Below the pieces are notes generated by a model, which saw only the letters and a list, made by a program, of their open reading frames with translations, had not been told where the DNA came from and ran no database searches. This document shows, piece by piece, positions 58,191 to 64,000 of a DNA stretch of 64,000 bases; position 1 is the first letter of the stretch, and each line of letters begins with the position of its first letter. The position numbers were made by a program, and so were the translations under genes. The DNA is taken from NCBI RefSeq assembly GCF_004135975.1, contig NZ_CP026538.1, positions 434,001-498,000 on the forward strand, in the 5' to 3' direction. Source of the stretch: Solidesulfovibrio carbinolicus. Lineage in GTDB: Bacteria > Desulfobacterota > Desulfovibrionia > Desulfovibrionales > Desulfovibrionaceae.

Positions 58191-59191
58191 GTGACCCCCG
58201 CCTGATCCGCAGCCTGGAGCAAGCCATGGGCAGCATGGTCTACGACGCTCTCCAGGCTCCCGACGTCCTGGAAATCATGCTCAATCCGTGCGGCCTCCTG
58301 TGGCTTGAACGCTTTGGGGAACCCATGCGCCAAGTGGGAAACCTTTCGCCTGAGCAGGGTCGCCAGGTTGTCTCCCTTGTCGCGTCCTCCCTCGGGACAA
58401 CCATTACCCGGGAGCAGCCCGTGGTAGAGGGCGAGTTCCCTATCGACGGGAGCCGCTTCGAAGGGACCGACTTCCCCATCGTCCCTGGGCCGTCGTTTAC
58501 GATCCGCAAAAAGCCCAGCACGGTTTTCACCCTCGAAGACTATGTCGACAAGGGAATCCTGTCCCCGAACCTCCTGCCGTTTTTGCATCAGGCGATCCTG
58601 CGCAAGTGCAACATCCTTGTGGTTGGCGGGACTGGCTCCGGGAAAACCACCCTCGTTAATGCCATGATCGAGGCGCTCTCTCGCCTGTGCCCTGATGACC
58701 GAATTGTTGCCATGGAGGACACCTGCGAACTCCAGGTGTCCAGTCCAAACCGGGTGATGTTCCGGACCTCGGACACCATGGACATGCAGCGCCTGACCAA
58801 GGTCACCATGCGCTATCGGCCCGACCGAATTCTCGTGGGCGAGGTGCGCGACGGCGCGGCGCTCGATCTCCTCAAGGCCTGGAATACCGGCCATCCGGGT
58901 GGCATCGCCACGCTGCACGCCGACAGTGCCTTAGACGCCCTCGGCCGCCTGGAAGACCTGGTCGCCGAACGCCTTACCGCTCCGATGCACCGGCTGATCA
59001 GCCGAGCCATCAACGTGATTGTCTTTATTCGCAAGACACCCGAGGGGCGGCAAATTTCAGAAGTCGCTTTCGTTCATGGTTATGATTCTGCGAACCATGC
59101 ATATCATCTTGAATACGTTTTAAAGAGCAATATTAGCGTGAATCAAGGTAAGTGGTATCAAGAATATATCAAAGGAGATTGCAATGCGTAA
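58187..59191 (+). CDS. trbB: T4SS ATPase TrbB (VirB11 family)
   Basis: A 334-residue ATPase. The start at 58187 (MSDPRLIRS) overlaps the traM stop. Walker A GGTGSGKT is at residues 147-154. The Asp box is DRIVAMEDTCEL, and RPDRILVGEVRDGAALDLLKAWNTGHPGGIATLHAD is the Walker B/His-box region of VirB11-type hexameric ATPases. It drives pilus assembly and DNA transfer at the inner membrane. It overlaps trbC by 8 bp. Confidence 0.93.
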   Translation: MSDPRLIRSLEQAMGSMVYDALQAPDVLEIMLNPCGLLWLERFGEPMRQVGNLSPEQGRQVVSLVASSLGTTITREQPVVEGEFPIDGSRFEGTDFPIVPGPSFTIRKKPSTVFTLEDYVDKGILSPNLLPFLHQAILRKCNILVVGGTGSGKTTLVNAMIEALSRLCPDDRIVAMEDTCELQVSSPNRVMFRTSDTMDMQRLTKVTMRYRPDRILVGEVRDGAALDLLKAWNTGHPGGIATLHADSALDALGRLEDLVAERLTAPMHRLISRAINVIVFIRKTPEGRQISEVAFVHGYDSANHAYHLEYVLKSNISVNQGKWYQEYIKGDCNA

Positions 59192-59498
59192 GAAGGATGT
59201 TTGTTTCGTTTTGGCTGCGGCTGTTGTTTTGATGACCTGTTCGGATGCCCTGGCTTCCGGCGGAATTTCGGAATTCTCGTCGCCTCTGGAAAAGGTCGTT
59301 CAGACGATTACTGGTTCCGCCGGAAAATGGATTTCCATTACCGCCATGGCTATCTGTGGCGCGGTTTACATTTTCAATAAGGAGGACATCTCCGGCGGCT
59401 TTAAACTCCTTCTGTCCGTCGTTTTCGGCATTTCTTTCATCGCCTTCGCAACGAACATTGTTGAGTCTGTGTTCTCCTTCAGTGGCGCGATAATCTAA
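59184..59498 (+). CDS. trbC: Conjugative pilin TrbC (VirB2 family)
   Basis: A 104-residue protein. A signal peptide (VLAAAVVLMTCSDALA) is followed by GGISEFSSPLEKVVQTITG and two hydrophobic helices, the VirB2/TrbC prepilin pattern. It is cleaved and, in IncP systems, cyclised to make the conjugative pilus. The start overlaps the trbB stop; trbD begins 1 bp after its stop. Confidence 0.85.
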   Translation: MRKKDVCFVLAAAVVLMTCSDALASGGISEFSSPLEKVVQTITGSAGKWISITAMAICGAVYIFNKEDISGGFKLLLSVVFGISFIAFATNIVESVFSFSGAII

Positions 59499-59499
59499 C

Positions 59500-59778
59500 A
59501 TGAGGACGCTCCCTATCCATCAGTCTTTGCATCGTCATAATCACGTGATGGGTGCTGAACGGGAAATCGCGCTGTGCATCTGCCTGTTTGCCATGCTTGT
59601 CGGCGTCGGCGGCATGACCTGGATTTCGGGGCTTGCGGCGGTGCTGTTCTACGGTGGGGGGCTCCTGGTGGCCAGGAGGATGGCCAAGGCTGACCCGATC
59701 ATGAGCAAGGTCTGGATGCGCCATATCAAACAACAACTCTACTACCCTGCCAAAGCCAGCATTTGGAGGAGAAACTGA
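59500..59778 (+). CDS. trbD: T4SS protein TrbD (VirB3 family)
   Basis: A 92-residue membrane protein. A polar start (LPIHQSLHRHNHVMGAERE, typical of VirB3) leads into a hydrophobic hairpin (about 24-62) and a polar tail. VirB3 forms part of the inner-membrane complex with VirB4. It starts 1 bp after trbC and its stop overlaps the trbE start (TGATG). Confidence 0.82.
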   Translation: MRTLPIHQSLHRHNHVMGAEREIALCICLFAMLVGVGGMTWISGLAAVLFYGGGLLVARRMAKADPIMSKVWMRHIKQQLYYPAKASIWRRN

Positions 59779-62198
59779 TGCTCAATCTGCGCAAGTTCCG
59801 CTCCCGCGCACGTGGCGTCTCGGACCTGCTGCCCTATGCGGCCCTCATTGCCCCGGGCATCGTGCTTTGCAAAGACGGGACGTTTCTGGCGGGATTTGTC
59901 GCGCATGGGCAGGACACAGCATCCAGTACCGCCGACGAATTAGCCTTTGTTTCCGCCCAGTTCAACAACGCGGTAAAACTTCTGGGCTCCGGATGGATGC
60001 TGCATGTGGATGCGGTGCGCAGCATTCATCATGCCTACTCCCGGCCCGAAGACAGCCACTTTCCAGACCCCGTCTCGCAGCTCATTGATGACGAGCGCCG
60101 CGACTTTTTCAGCGGCGGCGTCTGCTATCGCACAAAGACCGTCGTCATCCTGAGCTTCAAGCCGAATTTCGGCGCTGAAAAGATGACTGCCGCCGCCAAG
60201 ACCGGCGGCGGCAGTTCCACCGCTTTGGAACGCAGCCTGGAACTCTTTCAGAATACCCTGCTTGAGTTCGAGGATGCCCTTTCGGCGGTCCTGCACCTGA
60301 AACGACTCGCGGACTATGCCGAAGCGGACGAAAGCGGCTCCTCGGCGCGCTACAGCGAGCTGCTGTCTCATCTCCAGCTGTGCCTGACGGGCATCGAGCA
60401 GCCCGTCCAGGTTCCGGATACGCCCATGTACCTGGACGCTCTTCTCGGCTGTGAGGAGCTGATTGGCGGTTTGACGCCCCGGATCGGCGACCAGCACATC
60501 GCGGTCATCAGCATTGACGGCCTGCCTCAGGAGAGTTGGCCGGCCATGCTTTCAGTCCTGGACGGCTTGCAGCTACAGTATCGGTTTTCTTCCCGGTTCA
60601 TCTGTCTGGATCAGCTGGATGCCCAAAAAGAGATCACATCGTACCGCAAGGGATGGGAGCAAAACGTTTTTCGGTTTGTGGACAAATATTTCAACTTGCC
60701 CAACGCGCGCCCGAATATGGACGCGTCCAACATGGTCAATGACGCTGGCGATGCACTCATGGAGGTCCAAGGCGGTTATGTCGGGGCCGGATTTTTAAGC
60801 GCCTGCATTGTGCTGCTCCATGAGGACCAGGTCATCTTGCAGGACTGGGCTCGCGAACTCCGCCGGGCGATCCTCACGCTTGGCTTCGGCTGCCGAATCG
60901 AAACCATCAACGCCTTGGACGCCTGGCTCGGCACGCACCCCGGCAACTGGTTCGCTAACCTCCGCAGGCCCCTCATCAACACCTTGAACCTTGCCGATCT
61001 GCTTCCTCTCTCCAGCATCTGGGCGGGTGAGCGGAATTGCCCATGTCCGTTTTATCCGGCCGAATCTCCGGCCCTCATGGTGTGCACGACGGACGGTTCC
61101 ACGCCGTTCTGGTTCAACCTGCATGTGAGAGATGTCGGGCACACCTTGATTTTCGGCCCCATCGGTGCCGGCAAGTCCACCTTGTTGGCGCTGATCGCGG
61201 CGCAGTTCCGGCGGTATGACCAGGCCCAGGTTTTCGCCTTTGATAAGGGCATGTCTATGTTCGCCCTCTGCGAAGCCGTGGGCGGCACCCACTACGATGT
61301 CGGCGGCAGTGACGCGCTGTCGTTTGCCCCATTGCAGCGCATAGACGATCCCGCCGAACTGGCCTGGGCCGAAGAGTGGGTGGGCACTCTCCTGGAGCTC
61401 CAGGGAGCCCCGGTCACTCCCCGGGACCGCAACGAAATCCACAAGGCCATGAGCCTGCTGCGCACCAGCCCGGTCGGGATGCGCAGCCTCACCGATTTCG
61501 TGAACCTGCTCCAGGATCAACGCCTGAAGGAGGGGCTCCAGCACTACACCCGGGCCGGAGCCATGGGCTACCTGCTTGATGCCGAGGCCGATCAGCTTGG
61601 CCTTTCGCCCTTCATGGTTTTCGAGATCGAGGACCTCATGAACCTGGGCGACAAGAACCTGATCCCTGTGCTGCTCTACCTCTTCCACCGGATTGAGAAA
61701 GCCCTCACCGGCCAGCCAGTTCTGCTGGTCCTGGATGAGGCCTGGCTCATGCTCGGGCATCCCGTCTTCCGCGCCAAAATCCGTGAATGGCTCAAGGTCT
61801 TGCGAAAGGCCAACTGCGCCGTGGTGATGGCCACGCAAAGTCTCTCGGACGCTAAAAACTCCGGGATACTGGATGTTTTGGTGGAATCCTGCCAGACAAA
61901 GGTCTTTTTGCCGAACATTACGGCGCGCCAGGAAGTACAGTCTGAATTGTACCAGCAGATGGGCCTTAACAACAAACAAATAGAAATCATCGCTTCGGCT
62001 ACGCCAAAGCGTGATTATTACGTTGTTACGCCATACGGAAGAAGATTAATACAATTAGCTTTACAAACAACTGAACTCGCTTTCGTAGGTATTAGTGATA
62101 AGGAAAACATCTCAAGGATAAAAGAACTTAAGATACAATACGGCGCCGATTGGCCTCGGGTGTGGGTTGCAGAGCAAAACCAAAGACGTGCCGCATAA
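59778..62198 (+). CDS. trbE: T4SS ATPase TrbE (VirB4 family)
   Basis: An 806-residue ATPase. The N-terminal domain (about 1-200) is of CagE/TrbE type (LRKFRSRARGVSDLLPYAALIAPGIVLCKDGTFLAGF). Walker A GPIGAGKS is at 460-467, and Walker B is in PVLLVLDEAWLML. VirB4 energises pilus and T4SS assembly. The ATG at 59778 follows GGAGGAG and overlaps the trbD stop. The last 90 codons become AT-rich. Confidence 0.93.
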   Translation: MLNLRKFRSRARGVSDLLPYAALIAPGIVLCKDGTFLAGFVAHGQDTASSTADELAFVSAQFNNAVKLLGSGWMLHVDAVRSIHHAYSRPEDSHFPDPVSQLIDDERRDFFSGGVCYRTKTVVILSFKPNFGAEKMTAAAKTGGGSSTALERSLELFQNTLLEFEDALSAVLHLKRLADYAEADESGSSARYSELLSHLQLCLTGIEQPVQVPDTPMYLDALLGCEELIGGLTPRIGDQHIAVISIDGLPQESWPAMLSVLDGLQLQYRFSSRFICLDQLDAQKEITSYRKGWEQNVFRFVDKYFNLPNARPNMDASNMVNDAGDALMEVQGGYVGAGFLSACIVLLHEDQVILQDWARELRRAILTLGFGCRIETINALDAWLGTHPGNWFANLRRPLINTLNLADLLPLSSIWAGERNCPCPFYPAESPALMVCTTDGSTPFWFNLHVRDVGHTLIFGPIGAGKSTLLALIAAQFRRYDQAQVFAFDKGMSMFALCEAVGGTHYDVGGSDALSFAPLQRIDDPAELAWAEEWVGTLLELQGAPVTPRDRNEIHKAMSLLRTSPVGMRSLTDFVNLLQDQRLKEGLQHYTRAGAMGYLLDAEADQLGLSPFMVFEIEDLMNLGDKNLIPVLLYLFHRIEKALTGQPVLLVLDEAWLMLGHPVFRAKIREWLKVLRKANCAVVMATQSLSDAKNSGILDVLVESCQTKVFLPNITARQEVQSELYQQMGLNNKQIEIIASATPKRDYYVVTPYGRRLIQLALQTTELAFVGISDKENISRIKELKIQYGADWPRVWVAEQNQRRAA

Positions 62199-62208
62199 GG
62201 AGCCTGTT

Positions 62209-63027
62209 ATGAAAATTTCGTCTTTATCCAGTGCGTTTGTCTGTTCATTTTTAATGGTGTTTGTTTTTTCAAATTCGTCAAACGCTCAGTATGTTGTGCA
62301 TTGCACAAACTGTAGCGATACTTTTACACAGTCGCTTGAGCGAGTGACCAATCTTGAAAAACTGCAACAGGTATACAAGCAAGTTACAGAGGCCATTAAG
62401 CAAACTGAGCAACAAATTGAGCTAGTTCAAAAGAATATAGATCAGTTGGAAAACATGGTCAAAAACACCGTCAGTCTCCCAGATAAACTCAGGACGAAGA
62501 TACTTGGGACATTTCAAAAACTGTCGTCGCTGTCGCAATCATTGAACCTGCAAAGAGGTGACGCCTCTGCGCTGAGCCAGATTTTTAGCAGCACGTATGC
62601 CGGCACAGGCACTATTCGGGACCTGGCCAAGTCCACCAGGGAGACGATGGAATCGGCTGCCGGCACCTTCGATGAGATGCGCAAAAAGTGGTCTGATGAA
62701 GTGGATCGTTCACAACAGGCAGCTTTTCAAGAGTCCGGAATGCAAATCCAAGACCTCGAACAAAAGGCCACTGAGCTGGAGAGCCAGCTCAATGACCTTT
62801 TGACGACGCCAGACGGACAAATGAAGGCGCTTGAGGCCGGGAATCAGCTTGCGACGATGCAACTCCAGGAAGCGCAAAAGCTCCGCTCTCTTCTGTCTAT
62901 CTCTGTTCAGGCCAGCGTCCAGAAAACCATGAAGGACGAGAAGAATCAACAGATAGAAGAAGAAGCATGGAAAGGAGTTTTGTCCACTGATAAAATTGGA
63001 AACTATACATCAAAAACTGATTTTTAA
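62209..63027 (+). CDS. trbJ: T4SS protein TrbJ (VirB5 family)
   Basis: A 272-residue secreted protein. A signal peptide (FVCSFLMVFVFSNSSNAQ) is followed by CTNCSDTFTQSLERV and long coiled-coil helices, as in VirB5/TrbJ pilus-associated proteins. The C-terminus is STDKIGNYTSKTDF. The start follows AAGGAG. It converges on a minus-strand lipoprotein gene with a 4-bp overlap; that gene's product ends in a similar motif (KTDKIKDYKANVQF). Confidence 0.83.
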   Translation: MKISSLSSAFVCSFLMVFVFSNSSNAQYVVHCTNCSDTFTQSLERVTNLEKLQQVYKQVTEAIKQTEQQIELVQKNIDQLENMVKNTVSLPDKLRTKILGTFQKLSSLSQSLNLQRGDASALSQIFSSTYAGTGTIRDLAKSTRETMESAAGTFDEMRKKWSDEVDRSQQAAFQESGMQIQDLEQKATELESQLNDLLTTPDGQMKALEAGNQLATMQLQEAQKLRSLLSISVQASVQKTMKDEKNQQIEEEAWKGVLSTDKIGNYTSKTDF

Positions 63028-63251
63028 AATTGAACATTGGCCTTGTAGTCTTTGATTTTGTCCGTCTTAAGAAATTCATCGTGGGATTTTTTACGAGATG
63101 CTTGTTCTTCAGCTTCGCGTTTCAGTTTCTCGATTTCGAGCTGCGTTCGTTCTTTTTCCAGTTTGGCTTGTTCTGATTCTCCACAGCCTTGAAGGGCAAA
63201 AGAACTGAGGGCTAAGACAAGAATGAGGGTCATTATGGTAAAGGGCTTCAT
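63024..63251 (-). CDS. Small lipoprotein, TrbK-like (possible entry exclusion), antisense within the trb operon
   Basis: A 75-residue lipoprotein. A signal with lipobox ALQGC is followed by a short, charged coiled-coil (EKERTQLEIEKLKREAEEQASRKK). Its size, lipobox and position between trbJ and trbL match TrbK, the entry-exclusion lipoprotein of IncP plasmids. However, it is encoded on the opposite strand, which is abnormal. The ATG at 63251 follows GGAGGAG and overlaps the 5' end of trbL head to head by 17 bp. The C-terminus KTDKIKDYKANVQF resembles the end of TrbJ. Function is inferred from position. Confidence 0.6.
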   Translation of the reverse strand: MKPFTIMTLILVLALSSFALQGCGESEQAKLEKERTQLEIEKLKREAEEQASRKKSHDEFLKTDKIKDYKANVQF

Positions 63252-64000
63252 CAAAATCTCCTCCATTGCAGTTATTGCTTTGTTGATTGTGTTCGCTTGT
63301 GATGCGTTCGCACAATCTGGAGTTTCGGTTGATACTGTTGGCAAAATAGTTTCCGCATTCACAGAGAAATCTAATGCATGGGGAAAAGCTCTTCAGCAGT
63401 ATGCTTTGGGCTTGTTCAAGCTTTGCACGACATTAACGATAGCAATGTTTGGTGTCAAGGCCGTTCTTAATAGGCATCAACTTGGAGAAGTTCTTGGCCA
63501 ATTTGTTATGACTCTAGTGTTTTGTGGGTTTGTTCTTGCTGTAATTAATTACTATCAAGAATGGTCTGGGAATATAATTACTGGGTTGAGGAACATCGCT
63601 GGAGAACTTGGGCCAAGTAATTTGCAAATAGATAAGCCGCTTGAGGTGGGTTATAAAATGGCAACAACTATTTTTAAAAAGCTCAGTGTTTTTAGCCCTG
63701 GCGAATCAGTTGGCTATGTAATTGCTGCTTTAGTTGTGATGATCGCTTTTGCACTTATTACCGCTCAAGTCGTACTTATAAAATGTGAAGCAGCAATTGT
63801 AATGAACGCTGCTATGATTTTGCTTGGTCTTGGTGGTGCAAGTTTTCTAAAAGAGTACGCAATAAATGTTATGCGCTATGTCCTTTCCGTCGCGTTCAAA
63901 CTTTTTGTTATGCAACTTGTTCTTGGACTTGGGTTGCAATTCATTCAAGACATGGCTATGTCAGAAGCAAACTTTGAAGATATAATCATTATTATTGGTG
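63235..64000 (+). CDS. trbL: T4SS protein TrbL (VirB6 family), cut by window end
   Basis: Partial: 255 residues visible with no stop before 64000. The ATG at 63235 (MVKGFIKISS) is preceded by GAGGG. A signal-like helix ends in ACDAFAQ. The periplasmic segment SGVSVDTVGKIVSAFTEKSNAWGKALQ and then several hydrophobic helices (KLCTTLTIAMFGVKAV, VMTLVFCGFVLAVI, VIAALVVMIAFALITAQVVLIK) are typical of TrbL/VirB6, the polytopic inner-membrane channel protein. It overlaps the antisense lipoprotein gene by 17 bp. Confidence 0.85.
   Translation, partial: MVKGFIKISSIAVIALLIVFACDAFAQSGVSVDTVGKIVSAFTEKSNAWGKALQQYALGLFKLCTTLTIAMFGVKAVLNRHQLGEVLGQFVMTLVFCGFVLAVINYYQEWSGNIITGLRNIAGELGPSNLQIDKPLEVGYKMATTIFKKLSVFSPGESVGYVIAALVVMIAFALITAQVVLIKCEAAIVMNAAMILLGLGGASFLKEYAINVMRYVLSVAFKLFVMQLVLGLGLQFIQDMAMSEANFEDIIIIIG

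Larger units (their letters stand above)
53630..64000. mobile_element. Conjugative element (probable ICE) beginning at the 3' end of tRNA-Glu, continues past window
   Basis: From the tRNA-Glu end onward the genes are winged-helix/HTH proteins, TraK-, TraL- and TraM-like proteins and a Trb-type type IV secretion operon, and composition alternates between host-like and AT-rich. tRNA 3' ends are common integration sites. The integrase, relaxase, coupling protein and right att repeat must lie outside the window. A decaying chromosomal conjugation locus cannot be excluded. Confidence 0.7.

Overview
Organism. The window is mostly GC-rich and its gene content points to a sulfate-reducing member of the Desulfovibrionaceae (Desulfovibrio/Solidesulfovibrio type). 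The evidence is a complete transmembrane Tmc redox complex with a multihaem cytochrome, a Tat-exported iron superoxide dismutase, a Rex gene beside a split F0 ATP-synthase operon, and a TSUP/DVU0150-like/universal-stress cluster with its own sigma-54 activator. The genus is inferred from families and context, not from a search. Layout. 1-2792: end of a transporter gene, then an NRAMP-like carrier in an operon with a PRC-barrel/MgtE_N/CBS regulatory protein. 3509-3976: CheW-like protein. 3978-5541: an AT-rich foreign island with a DUF397 protein and an unknown membrane-anchored protein. 5757-8024: lytic transglycosylase. 8213-11899: tmcD-C-B-A. 12016-28710: signalling and metabolic genes, including a secreted BamE-like protein, a response regulator, two large sensor kinases, a diguanylate cyclase, a STAS protein, a CBS/ACT protein, an FAD oxidoreductase, a PEP-synthase-like protein, a Zn-dependent dehydrogenase and an NlpC/P60 lipoprotein. 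28933-29985: class I aldolase. 30218-32736: an ECF sigma/anti-sigma pair bracketed by two Spy/CpxP-like periplasmic proteins, followed by the SOD gene. 33652-39985: a six-gene minus-strand operon with a good sigma-54 promoter and the divergent membrane-bound sigma-54 activator. 40061-43752: azlCD, rex and the F0 operon (atpZ-I-B-E), with a Rex-operator-like site at the atp promoter. 44000-45213: a cysteine-rich secreted protein and an 800-bp non-coding stretch packed with palindromes. 45214-53391: SAM hydrolase, cobS, fliJ, motE, truA, panC, metK, a DciA-like protein and a small Rho-N-like protein. 53466-53629: tRNA-Gln and tRNA-Glu. Right end. Directly downstream of tRNA-Glu the base composition becomes mosaic and a conjugative element begins. 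It carries a winged-helix protein, a replication-type HTH protein, TraK/TraL/TraM-like proteins interrupted by a phage Rha-type gene, and an IncP/Trb-type type IV secretion operon (trbB, C, D, E, J, an antisense trbK-like lipoprotein gene, and trbL cut by the window edge). This looks like an integrative conjugative element using tRNA-Glu as its attachment site, but no integrase, relaxase or second att repeat is inside the window. Most unusual points: (1) the palindrome arrays and two long stem-loops at 44446-45175; (2) a DUF397 protein, typical of actinobacteria, in an AT-rich island of a delta-type proteobacterium; (3) an NRAMP-type carrier lacking the usual metal-ligand residues and paired with a free-standing MgtE-type Mg-sensing module; (4) an antisense trbK-like gene whose C-terminus resembles that of the convergent trbJ; (5) a sigma-54 activator whose GAFTGA loop reads GAFSEA; (6) a triplicated repeat in the anti-sigma factor of a Cnr-like ECF operon.
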